From Gallionella sp. (GTDB lineage: Bacteria > Pseudomonadota > Gammaproteobacteria > Burkholderiales > Gallionellaceae), in NCBI GenBank assembly GCA_025362155.1, contig JANYHX010000004.1:1-13463 (forward strand): 13,463 nt of DNA, given 5' to 3'. The translations under genes and the position numbers were made by a program. Of this stretch, positions 6,079 through 13,463 are shown piece by piece; within the stretch, counting starts at the first letter, position 1; each line of letters opens with the position of its first letter. Below the pieces are notes generated by a model that was not told the DNA's origin, did no database searches, and saw only the letters and a list, made by a program, of their open reading frames with translations.

Positions 6079-6624
6079 TTATTTACTGATCTTGCTTTCG
6101 GTTTTAATGTTGGTGCTATCCGTTTTATTATCGGCAAGATGCTTAATCACCATGTCGGTGATGTCTATTTTTGGATTACGGTATACCGCTTCCTGTAAAA
6201 TCAGGTCAAATTTTTCTGTTTCAGCAATTGCCTGAATAGCCTTGTTGGCCTGCTCCAGTACGACCGCCAACTCTTCGTTTTTACGCAAGTTCAGATCCTC
6301 GCGAAACTCGCGCTGCATGCGTTGCAAATCCAAATTCATCGCAGTCAATTCGCGTTCTTTGTTGCGATGATCAATATCTGAAAGCTTGCCATCCTCTTTA
6401 TCCAGCACGACTTGTAAATCTTTCACCTGTTTCATCAGCTTCTTGATTTCCTGATCTCGACCGGAGAATTCCTTTTCAATTTTACTTTCCGCTTTCATCG
6501 CGGGAGCCGACTCACGCAATACGCGCTCGGTGTCCACCACACCCACTTTGAAATCCGCAGCCAGCGCCATGCCCGCACTCAGCAAAACGGCCAGCATCCC
6601 TGCTTGAATTATTGTCTTCTTCAT
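6079..6624 (-). CDS. skp: Periplasmic chaperone Skp/OmpH family
   Basis: Skp is a trimeric periplasmic chaperone that holds unfolded outer-membrane proteins on their way to the BAM complex. The 181-residue product begins with a clear Sec signal peptide (MKKTIIQAGMLAVLLSAGMALA), with cleavage likely after residue 22 (ALA|AD). The mature protein opens with VGVVDTERVLRESAPA, the conserved OmpH start, followed by a long charged helical region (about 45-130) that forms the tentacle-like coiled coil. The C-terminal EKFDLILQEAVYRNPKIDITD motif rejoins the trimer body. The last 15 or so residues are a Lys/Ser/Thr-rich tail. The start at 6624 has a strong GAGGGAG site. It follows bamA by 61 bases, the usual arrangement, and supplies BamA with clients. 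Confidence 0.95.
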   Translation of the reverse strand: MKKTIIQAGMLAVLLSAGMALAADFKVGVVDTERVLRESAPAMKAESKIEKEFSGRDQEIKKLMKQVKDLQVVLDKEDGKLSDIDHRNKERELTAMNLDLQRMQREFREDLNLRKNEELAVVLEQANKAIQAIAETEKFDLILQEAVYRNPKIDITDMVIKHLADNKTDSTNIKTESKISK

Positions 6625-6685
6625 TATTTACTCCCTCACTTTAATTAGCGACTATTGGCCAATTACGGAAATATCCATAGCTTGC

Positions 6686-8977
6686 TCAGAACACCGAACC
6701 CAACGTAAATTGGAATCGTTGTAATTTATCTACGGGTTTTTTATTGATCGGTATAGCATAACTAAACTTGAGCGGCCCTACCGGGGATATCCAGGTTACA
6801 GCCACCCCGGTAGAATAGCGCAATCCGGCACTTCCGGGCAGGTCACCTGAGCCATAAACCCCACCCCCATCGATAAACCCGCTCAGGCGTACAGATTTTT
6901 CATTGCCGGTGCCGGGAAATGGCACTAACAGCTCAACCCCGCCGAGCACCCGCCTCGGCCCTCCCAATACCGCATTGGTCGAATCGCGCGGCCCCAGCGA
7001 ATTGGCATCATAACCCCGTACCGAGCCGGGGCCTCCCGCATAAAAATTCTTGAAGAAGGGCAATTCCTTGCCGTTATAACCGCCTGCAATACCCACTTCG
7101 CCGTGAAACAACAGCGTGATATCTTTGCTCAGCGGATGAAACCATTGATGCTGATAATCCAGCTTGTAGTAACGCACATCGAACACTGGCAAGGAAATCT
7201 CTGCCGAGGCGCGTTGCATTGTTCCTGCGGTGGTATAAATCGCGCTGTCCAGACTGTCTCTACCCCAGCCAATGGTCCCCAACAAATTACTGTTAGTCGT
7301 GCCATACAAGTTGACATATTGCTGCAGCCGCGCCGGGCTGGTTGAGAATATGCCTAATTGAGTTCTTTCGACCGCCAGCCCATAGCTGATTGTTTCTTCC
7401 TCGCCTATAGGCACACCAAAACGTACCCCGCTGCCCAAAGTATGTGAGGAATATTGACTGACTGCGGTACTTTGCGAATCAGTATTGCGTTTATAAACAT
7501 CAAAGCCGCGGCTTACACCATCATCGGTAAAATAGGGATTGGTATAGGAAACAGAGTAGACCTGATTGATTTTTCCGGTATTGATTTGAGTAGATAGATA
7601 TTTGCCGGTACCAAACAGATTGGCCTGGGTCACACTGCCCGTTAGTACCAGACCTTCACCGCTGGAAAATCCCGCCCCCACCGCAATACTGCCGGTTGAT
7701 TTTTCCTTGACTGACACATTCACATCCACCTGGTCTGCCGCGCCCTGTACTGCCGGGGTTTCAATATTCACTTCGGAGAAGAAGTCCAGCTTGTCTACGC
7801 GCTGCTTGGATTTTTTGATTTTTTCCACATCGAACCACTCGGCTTCAGTCTGTCGAAACTCACGGCGTATCACCTCATCGCGGGTTTTGTTATTTCCCGC
7901 CACATTGATGCGGCGAATATATACACGCTGACCGAGCTCCACCACAAAATTAAAAGATACCTGGTGTTTTTCCTTGTCGATGTCCGGAATCGCATTCACA
8001 TTGGCAAAGGCATAACCTTGCTGCCCCAGGTGCTCACCGATTTTCTTGCTGGTGTCGGTCATATTTTTACGTGAAAAAGTGTCGCCGCTCTTAATCTGCA
8101 CGAGATTTTCAATCTCTCTTTTGTCAATCCCCGCTTGGGCGAGCAGCGCATCGCCTGATACGCTCACCTTGGCGACAGTATATTTTTCGCCTTCGGTAAA
8201 ATTGATCGTGATGTAAATATCTCTCTTATCCGGCGTGATCGAAACCTGAGTGGAATCAATATTAAATTCCAGATAGCCGTTGTCCATATAAAACGAGCGC
8301 AGCGTCTCCAGATCAGCAGACAATTTTTGTTTGGAATACTGGTCGTTACTGCTGAACCAGGCAAACCATCCCGGTGTGCCGAGCTTCATCAAATCCAGCA
8401 ATTCGGATTCTTTGTAAGCATGGTTACCGATCAAATTGATCTGCTTGATTTTGGAAACTTCGCCTTCCACCACATTGAACACAATACTGACCCGGTTGCG
8501 TTCCAGTTCAGTGACGGTAGTGGTTACCTTTACTGCATATTTGCCCCGCGCAACATACTGGCGCTTCAATTCCTGCGTGGCTTTATCCAGCGCGCCCTTG
8601 TCGAAAATGCGCGCCTCCGCCAGCCCGGCAAATTTCATGCTTTCCTTGAGCTGATCCTTGGGAAAATCCTTGGCTCCATTCACTTCAATACTGGCAATTG
8701 ATGGCCGCTCACGCACCCGCACCACTAACACGGCGTGGTCAACTTTCAGGCGCACATCCTTAAAAAAACCGGTGGCATACAAGGCATGGATTGCAGCGGC
8801 GGCCTGTTCGTTATCCATCGTATCTCCAACCTTCACCGGCAGATAGCTGAATATCGTGCCGGCTTCGGTACGTTGAATCCCTTCGACGCGAATGTCTTTG
8901 ATGGTGAAAGGCGCGATTGCCCAAGCGGAGGAAGTACAGAGCAGCAAGATCAGGCCTGCCAGCTTTTTTGTGATCAT
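6686..8977 (-). CDS. bamA: Outer membrane protein assembly factor BamA
   Basis: BamA is the essential core of the BAM complex, folding and inserting beta-barrel proteins into the outer membrane. The 763-residue protein starts with a signal peptide (cleavage near AWA|IA, residue 20). Five POTRA domains follow, at about 23-90, 91-172, 174-262, 265-345 and 348-422, and then an Omp85-type 16-strand barrel. The loop-6 signature VRGYD is at 653-657, preceded by FYAGGPGS. The last residue is Phe (LGSVF), as in the BAM beta-signal. Length is close to the family's usual 760-810. The ATG at 8977 sits 3 bases after the rseP stop with an AGG site in the rseP end, so coupling is likely. Position between rseP and skp is standard. 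I see no clear sigma-E promoter just upstream. Confidence 0.98.
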   Translation of the reverse strand: MITKKLAGLILLLCTSSAWAIAPFTIKDIRVEGIQRTEAGTIFSYLPVKVGDTMDNEQAAAAIHALYATGFFKDVRLKVDHAVLVVRVRERPSIASIEVNGAKDFPKDQLKESMKFAGLAEARIFDKGALDKATQELKRQYVARGKYAVKVTTTVTELERNRVSIVFNVVEGEVSKIKQINLIGNHAYKESELLDLMKLGTPGWFAWFSSNDQYSKQKLSADLETLRSFYMDNGYLEFNIDSTQVSITPDKRDIYITINFTEGEKYTVAKVSVSGDALLAQAGIDKREIENLVQIKSGDTFSRKNMTDTSKKIGEHLGQQGYAFANVNAIPDIDKEKHQVSFNFVVELGQRVYIRRINVAGNNKTRDEVIRREFRQTEAEWFDVEKIKKSKQRVDKLDFFSEVNIETPAVQGAADQVDVNVSVKEKSTGSIAVGAGFSSGEGLVLTGSVTQANLFGTGKYLSTQINTGKINQVYSVSYTNPYFTDDGVSRGFDVYKRNTDSQSTAVSQYSSHTLGSGVRFGVPIGEEETISYGLAVERTQLGIFSTSPARLQQYVNLYGTTNSNLLGTIGWGRDSLDSAIYTTAGTMQRASAEISLPVFDVRYYKLDYQHQWFHPLSKDITLLFHGEVGIAGGYNGKELPFFKNFYAGGPGSVRGYDANSLGPRDSTNAVLGGPRRVLGGVELLVPFPGTGNEKSVRLSGFIDGGGVYGSGDLPGSAGLRYSTGVAVTWISPVGPLKFSYAIPINKKPVDKLQRFQFTLGSVF

Positions 8978-8980
8978 TAT

Positions 8981-10390
8981 TTAGCCTGAAACAAAGCGAT
9001 TAATATCGTTATAAATTGCAAAAATCATCAACGTGCCCAACAGCGCGATGCCTATCTTCTGGCCAATTTCCCAAGCCAGATCAGAGACCGCACTACCCTT
9101 GATCCATTCGGCGACATAATACAGCAAGTGCCCTCCGTCCAATAAAGGAATGGGTAACAAATTCAACACGCCTAAACTGATACTGATCAACGCCAGAAAA
9201 CTCAGATAAGCTACCCCACCCATTTTCGCGGACTGCCCCGCATAATCAGCAATGGTGATCGGGCCGCTCAAATTTTTCATCGACACTTCGCCTATCACCA
9301 TCTTGCCCATCATTTCCAGACTGAGGGCGGAGGTCTCCCAAGTTTTACGCAGCGACTGCGTCAAGGCTTCCAACGGGCCATAGCTCACCTCGGTGAACAT
9401 CGCTTGCCAAGCGGCCTCATCCACTTTAGGCCCTGCACCTATCTTGCCGACTGTCTTGCCAGATTCGACCACCGCCTGCGGAGTCACTGTAATAGTTAAT
9501 GTGGATGTGCCACCACTTTCTCCACGCCCGCCTTCCATACGCCCGCCTTCCCCACGCTCGACATCCAGCTTCATCGCTTGCTCAGGATGCGCCCGTATCA
9601 CCTCTACCACATCCATCCAGCGCGGCATCGTTGCACCATTGGCACGCAGAATATGATCGCCCTCGCGCAGCCCGGCGCGTTGTGCCACACTGTCTGCGGT
9701 CACACTGCCGATGATGGGCAAGACTACCGGCTGATAAAGATGCAGACCCAGCTTATCGAGAAAATCGCCATCCAGATCCTTCGCTTCCAGTCCGCTCATA
9801 TCCAGTGTGTGTAGCAATGGGGAGCCGCTGTCGCTTTTTGTTTCGATGCTTATCTCTCTTTTTCCATCCCTTTGTTTAAGAGCCAAGCGCAGCAACATCC
9901 AATGCAATTCTTGCCAACTCGGTATAGGCTCGCCATTAATACTGAGTATGGTTTCACCCGATTGCATCTGCGCGAGGGCAGCGGGCGTGCCTTGCGGCAC
10001 ATCGCCCAGAACCGGCTTCAGCCCGGGCAGGCCATGAATAAACAAACCCCAATACAACAATATTGCTAAAAGAAAGTTCGCCAGCGGTCCGGCCACCACA
10101 ATAGCAATGCGCTGCAATACCGGCTTGCGATTAAATGCATATTGCAGCTCTTCTGGAGCAACCGCTTCTTCGCGCTCATCCAGCATCTTGACGTAGCCAC
10201 CCAGCGGAATGGCAGAAATCACCCACTCCGTTTCACTCCGAGCAAAACGCTTGCGATAAATCACCTTACCAAAGCCCAGTGAAAAACGCAGCACCTTCAC
10301 ACCACAGCGGCGCGCCACCCAATAGTGTCCCAACTCATGGAACACTACCAGCAGCGCAATGGCGACTACAAAAGCGAGCAGGGTAATCAT
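8981..10390 (-). CDS. rseP: Site-2 zinc protease RseP
   Basis: RseP is an inner-membrane intramembrane metalloprotease that cuts the anti-sigma factor RseA to release sigma E under envelope stress; it also clears leftover signal peptides. The zinc motif HELGH is at 18-22 in the first helix, and the third ligand Asp418 lies in NLLPIPLLDGGH. Other membrane segments are near 95-117, 393-416 and 446-462. Two PDZ domains occupy roughly 125-220 and 222-310, with the second marked by AGLREGDHILRANG. At 469 residues it is longer than E. coli RseP (450). Part of the excess is a Gly/Glu/Arg-rich insert at 280-294 encoded by a 15-base tandem repeat. Its ATG abuts the dxr stop (TAA-ATG), with a weak GGA site. 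No rseA is in the window. Confidence 0.97.
   Translation of the reverse strand: MITLLAFVVAIALLVVFHELGHYWVARRCGVKVLRFSLGFGKVIYRKRFARSETEWVISAIPLGGYVKMLDEREEAVAPEELQYAFNRKPVLQRIAIVVAGPLANFLLAILLYWGLFIHGLPGLKPVLGDVPQGTPAALAQMQSGETILSINGEPIPSWQELHWMLLRLALKQRDGKREISIETKSDSGSPLLHTLDMSGLEAKDLDGDFLDKLGLHLYQPVVLPIIGSVTADSVAQRAGLREGDHILRANGATMPRWMDVVEVIRAHPEQAMKLDVERGEGGRMEGGRGESGGTSTLTITVTPQAVVESGKTVGKIGAGPKVDEAAWQAMFTEVSYGPLEALTQSLRKTWETSALSLEMMGKMVIGEVSMKNLSGPITIADYAGQSAKMGGVAYLSFLALISISLGVLNLLPIPLLDGGHLLYYVAEWIKGSAVSDLAWEIGQKIGIALLGTLMIFAIYNDINRFVSG
9524..9558. repeat. 15-base in-frame tandem repeat in rseP
   Basis: ACGCCCGCCTTCCAT (9524-9538) and ACGCCCGCCTTCCCC (9539-9553) match at 13 of 15 bases, and a third partial copy begins at 9554. 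The unit is five codons and in frame, giving GEGGR-MEGGR (residues 280-289), followed by a degenerate GESGG. It expands a loop in the second PDZ domain without breaking the frame. Confidence 0.85.
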
Positions 10391-11569
10391 TTATTTTATT
10401 TTCCGAATTTGTTGTTGAGCGGCACCACGTGCCTGGGCATCTGCACCCAGCACATCTTCCAGGCATTCGACTGCATCCACAGGCAATGCGTTCAGCACCG
10501 CTTCGATAACGCGAGGAATGGCCAGGAAAGAAATTTGTTTGTCGAGAAAAGCCGCTACCGCTACTTCATTGGCGGCATTCAATAATGCCGGAGCTGTTCC
10601 GGCCGCACGCAATGCCTGGTACGCCAACGCCAAACAAGGAAAGCGCTCAAAATCCGGCGCGACAAAATCCAGCGTCGCTACTTTAAACAAATCCAGGGGC
10701 TCCACGCCCGCCTCCATGCGTTGCGGATACGCCAGGGCATAGGCAATCGGCGTGCGCATATCGGGATTGCCGAGTTGCGCCAACACCGAACCATCCACAT
10801 ATTCGACCAATGAATGAATCACGCTCTGCGGATGGATCACTACCTGAATATCATCAGCGCTGGCATTAAATAACCAGTGCGCCTCAATGACCTCCAGACC
10901 TTTGTTCATCATGCTCGCCGAGTCTACCGAAATTTTGCGCCCCATCACCCAGTTCGGATGCGCGCAAGCCTGTTCCGGTGTGACGTTCTGCAATTCATCC
11001 AAGGGAGTATTGCGAAACGGGCCGCCCGATGCGGTCAGCAGAATGCGGCGCACGCCATTAGCTGCAAGGTTGCCATCGTAGCCGCACGGCAAAGCCTGAA
11101 AAATCGCATTGTGTTCGCTGTCGATGGGCAACAATATGGAGCCGCTGGCGCGTATCGCATCCATGAACACGCTGCCTGCCATGACCAATATTTCTTTATT
11201 CGCCAGCAGAATTTTTTTGCCTGCGCGCGCTGCTGCCAGCGTGGGGCGAAGCCCTGCTGCCCCGACGATGGCGGCCATCACCGCATCCACTTCCGGCAAC
11301 ACTGCCACCTGTTCCAGCGCTGCCATACCGCTTAAAACCTCGGTCCCCATGCCCGCTTCGCGAACCCGCTGGCGCAGTTGCCCAGCCGCAGCTTCATCCA
11401 GTAGCACTGCATAGCGAGGCTTGAATTGCTGACATTGGCGGAACAATAAATCGACCTGGCTATTCGCTGTCAGCGCAACTACCCCAAATTTATCTGGATG
11501 ACGCGCCACCACATCCAATGTGCTGGTGCCGATGCTGCCGGTGGAACCCAAAATCGTAATGTGTTGCAT
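10391..11569 (-). CDS. dxr: 1-deoxy-D-xylulose 5-phosphate reductoisomerase
   Basis: Dxr (IspC) rearranges and reduces 1-deoxy-D-xylulose 5-phosphate to 2-C-methyl-D-erythritol 4-phosphate using NADPH. This is the committed step of the MEP isoprenoid pathway, which feeds UppS upstream in the same cluster. The 392-residue product has the NADPH-binding GSTGSIG (8-14) and LLANKE (121-126), the metal and substrate site [10 protein letters not shown] with Asp150 and Glu152, and the third metal ligand Glu229 in [27 protein letters not shown] and [12 protein letters not shown] complete the C-terminal catalytic motifs. Length matches the family (about 390-400). The ATG at 11569 lies 18 bases after the cdsA stop and has no clear ribosome site. 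The start is nevertheless fixed by the glycine-rich motif beginning at residue 8. Confidence 0.98.
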   Translation of the reverse strand: MQHITILGSTGSIGTSTLDVVARHPDKFGVVALTANSQVDLLFRQCQQFKPRYAVLLDEAAAGQLRQRVREAGMGTEVLSGMAALEQVAVLPEVDAVMAAIVGAAGLRPTLAAARAGKKILLANKEILVMAGSVFMDAIRASGSILLPIDSEHNAIFQALPCGYDGNLAANGVRRILLTASGGPFRNTPLDELQNVTPEQACAHPNWVMGRKISVDSASMMNKGLEVIEAHWLFNASADDIQVVIHPQSVIHSLVEYVDGSVLAQLGNPDMRTPIAYALAYPQRMEAGVEPLDLFKVATLDFVAPDFERFPCLALAYQALRAAGTAPALLNAANEVAVAAFLDKQISFLAIPRVIEAVLNALPVDAVECLEDVLGADAQARGAAQQQIRKIK

Positions 11570-11587
11570 GATGATTGTAGGATGGCT

Positions 11588-12430
11588 TCAGCTAAGGTGC
11601 TGCAATAAAATTGTCAGCGCCGCGAGCGGCAAGGTGGAGGTCAACGCATCAATGCGATCCAACAATCCGCCGTGACCGGGTAGCAATGCGCCGCTGTCTT
11701 TGACCCCTGCCTGGCGCTTGATGGCCGATTCGAACAAATCGCCAATGACCGCCAATCCTACCCACCACCATGAAACCAATAGCAAGCCGGGCAATATTTG
11801 GCGCGGACCGAAACCGGCGCCCGGATTAAAAAAAGAACTGAAGCTGCCTACTACCAACACATAAACTGATACTCCCAACAGGGCTCCGGCCACACCCTCC
11901 CAGGTCTTGCCAGGACTGATGCTGGGCGCGAGTTTGTTCCTGCCGAATTTCCGTCCCGCGAAATAGGCCGAAATGTCAGCCGCCCATATCAGGCCCATCA
12001 CCAACAATAATAACCACGGGCTAATGGCCCGCAGATCCAGCATGGCCAATCCAGTGGGTATCAGCACTGCCCAACCGGTCAGCACCATCAGTATCGGCCG
12101 CTCAACCTTCCAGCCTATCATCAGCCAGGTGGGTACGATAAACAACCACAATAAAGCGGAGATTGCATAGACCAACAAATGCGGCAATATTTGTTGTGCT
12201 GCGGAATGGTGGGCATCGAACCATACCAGTGCCAGCATTATCAGCAGGGTTAGCCACCAGAACAGGTGCGCTTTTCCATTGGGAAGCTTCGCCAATCTGG
12301 CCCATTCCGAACTGCCTTGCAATACGACTAAAATGACCAGTGCACTCCACCCTGCCACGGGCAAAAAAAATAAGGCTGCTAAAAATAGCAGCAGCAAAAT
12401 AACTGCGGTCATCACCCGTATTTTAAGCAT
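11588..12430 (-). CDS. cdsA: Phosphatidate cytidylyltransferase (CDP-diacylglycerol synthase)
   Basis: CdsA makes CDP-diacylglycerol from CTP and phosphatidic acid at the inner membrane, the branch-point precursor of all phospholipids. The 280-residue protein is almost entirely hydrophobic, with about eight membrane segments. The C-terminal CDP-DAG synthase signature is complete at 235-261: SAIKR, then VKDSG, then LLPGHGGLLDRID. Upstream lie the conserved AADISAYFAGRKFGRNKLAP (150-169) and SPGKTWEG (172-179). The ATG at 12430 is 3 bases after the uppS stop. An overlapping ATG (TAATG) is in another frame and stops after two more codons, so it is not the start. Order uppS-cdsA-dxr is the standard arrangement. 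Confidence 0.97.
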   Translation of the reverse strand: MLKIRVMTAVILLLLFLAALFFLPVAGWSALVILVVLQGSSEWARLAKLPNGKAHLFWWLTLLIMLALVWFDAHHSAAQQILPHLLVYAISALLWLFIVPTWLMIGWKVERPILMVLTGWAVLIPTGLAMLDLRAISPWLLLLVMGLIWAADISAYFAGRKFGRNKLAPSISPGKTWEGVAGALLGVSVYVLVVGSFSSFFNPGAGFGPRQILPGLLLVSWWWVGLAVIGDLFESAIKRQAGVKDSGALLPGHGGLLDRIDALTSTLPLAALTILLQHLS

Positions 12431-12433
12431 GCA

Positions 12434-13195
12434 TTACCGCCCCGGCGAAGGTTGCCCTTCGAGTTGCTCGCTGGTGCGGCCAAAACGCCGCTCGCGCTTT
12501 TGATAGGAGACAATCGCCTTGTCCAATTCGTTGCGGTCAAAGGCCGGCCACAGTGTGTCGGTGAAATACAGTTCGGTATAGGCAAGCTGCCACAACATGA
12601 AATTGCTGATGCGCTGCTCGCCACCGGTGCGGATAAACAAATCCGGCTCGGGCGCGTCGTTCATGGTGAGGTAAGGCTGGAAGTCTGCTTCGGTAAAAGT
12701 TTGCGCCAGATGCGGCTTTTCTTTGAGCAGGCTTTGCATAGCCTGCATCACATCCCAGCGTCCACCATAATTCGCCGCGATGGTCAGTGTCAGTGCGGAA
12801 TTATTCGCGGTAAGACTTTCGGCTTCCTGCATGGTTTGTTTAAGCTTGTCGTCAAAGCGACTGCGATCACCGATAATTCTCAGACGGATATTATTTTGGT
12901 GGAGTTTGCTGATTTCGCGTTCCAGCATTTTCAGGAATAACGTCATCAAAAATGAAACTTCATCAGCAGGACGCCGCCAGTTTTCACTGCTGAAGGCGAA
13001 TACAGTGAGGTATTTCACGCCCAATTCCACGCATGCCTTGACCGAGTCACGTAACGCTTCAACCCCACGCTGGTGCCCCGCCACGCGCGGCATGAAGCGT
13101 TGCTTCGCCCAGCGGCCATTGCCATCCATGATGATGGCCACATGGCGCGGGATATCGCCAACCTGCGGAATGGTAAGTGTTGAGCTGTCGTGCAT
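12434..13195 (-). CDS. uppS: Undecaprenyl diphosphate synthase (cis-prenyltransferase)
   Basis: UppS (IspU) extends farnesyl diphosphate with eight isopentenyl units to C55 undecaprenyl diphosphate, the lipid carrier for peptidoglycan and O-antigen synthesis, and uses the product line of Dxr. The 253-residue length equals that of E. coli UppS. Signature motifs are [13 protein letters not shown] (18-30) with catalytic Asp24, GVEALRD (44-50), [13 protein letters not shown] (64-76), and the substrate-binding [15 protein letters not shown] (185-199) with [10 protein letters not shown] (208-217). The start at 13195 lacks a good ribosome site. The distance to the MDGNGRWA motif is normal for the family, however, and frr ends 35 bases upstream, so coupling is plausible. 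Confidence 0.98.
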   Translation of the reverse strand: MHDSSTLTIPQVGDIPRHVAIIMDGNGRWAKQRFMPRVAGHQRGVEALRDSVKACVELGVKYLTVFAFSSENWRRPADEVSFLMTLFLKMLEREISKLHQNNIRLRIIGDRSRFDDKLKQTMQEAESLTANNSALTLTIAANYGGRWDVMQAMQSLLKEKPHLAQTFTEADFQPYLTMNDAPEPDLFIRTGGEQRISNFMLWQLAYTELYFTDTLWPAFDRNELDKAIVSYQKRERRFGRTSEQLEGQPSPGR

Positions 13196-13230
13196 GGCGC
13201 GTAGCAGGTCAGGATGCGGCCGAGGTGGCC

Positions 13231-13463
13231 CTACACCGACATCAGGTCCTTTTCTTTATCCGCCACGGCCTTCTCGACTTCGGAAATGAAGCGGTCGGTC
13301 AGTTTCTGCACGTCGTCCTGCGCGCGCTTCTCGTCATCTTCGGGCATGGTCTTAGCCTTGAGCGCATCCTTGAGCGCACTGTTGGCGTCGCGGCGAATAT
13401 TGCGAATGGCGACTTTCGCATGCTCGCCCTCGGTTTTGACAACCTTGGTGAGTTCCTTGCGGC
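13231..13463 (-). CDS. frr: Ribosome recycling factor, C-terminal part
   Basis: Frr works with EF-G to split post-termination ribosomes. The last 76 or so codons are in the window and end at TAG (13231-13233); the first 60 percent of the usual 185-residue protein lies beyond the right edge, so this is an edge cut. The visible part reads [20 protein letters not shown] near the edge, then [11 protein letters not shown], the acidic [20 protein letters not shown] segment, and the typical ending [14 protein letters not shown]. These form the second half of domain I, the three-helix bundle of RRF. It is the usual gene upstream of uppS (pyrH-frr-uppS order), which implies pyrH just outside the window. 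Confidence 0.97.
   Translation of the reverse strand, partial: RKELTKVVKTEGEHAKVAIRNIRRDANSALKDALKAKTMPEDDEKRAQDDVQKLTDRFISEVEKAVADKEKDLMSV

Noticed and set aside
6654..6663. ATTGGCCAAT palindrome between bamA and skp as an operator
   Set aside because: A single 10-base palindrome with no second copy and no known matching regulator is within chance expectation.
12452..12940. A 162-codon plus-strand open frame opposite uppS
   Set aside because: It is antisense to an intact uppS with all motifs present, and has no recognisable domain or ribosome site.

Overview
The window is a stretch of a Gram-negative chromosome. Every gene I can support lies on the minus strand, so transcription runs from high to low coordinates. 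Protein sequences and gene order point to a betaproteobacterium. A Nitrosomonadales member such as a Gallionella- or Sideroxydans-like organism is a reasonable guess, but this rests on protein character and repeat style, not on a search.

From the right edge (13463) down to 1741 lies the classic proteobacterial envelope cluster: frr (3' part only), uppS, cdsA, dxr, rseP, bamA, skp, lpxD, fabZ, lpxA, lpxB, rnhB. Most junctions are 0 to 61 bases, consistent with one long transcript. The cluster joins isoprenoid precursor synthesis (Dxr), the undecaprenyl carrier (UppS), the phospholipid precursor CDP-diacylglycerol (CdsA), envelope-stress site-2 proteolysis (RseP), outer-membrane protein assembly (BamA, Skp), and the early lipid A steps with a fatty-acid dehydratase (LpxD, FabZ, LpxA, LpxB). 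Ribosome recycling (Frr) and RNase HII ride along. All enzymes look intact, with their key residues visible.

Below rnhB come a 231-base spacer (1510-1740), a four-helix membrane protein of CopD type (1060-1509), a small TPR protein (562-987), and the N-terminal 171 codons of nadC (1-513), which runs off the left edge.

The gene content is conventional core genome, and I see no new multi-gene system. What stands out is repeat DNA in the lower half of the cluster. A roughly 200-base MITE-like element with terminal inverted repeats and two strong hairpins separates lpxA from lpxB. A 129-base inverted-repeat element lies after rnhB. A copy of part of that element is embedded in the 3' end of the fabZ coding region. 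Short tandem duplications cover the stop codons of lpxD and rnhB. A 15-base in-frame repeat expands a loop of RseP.
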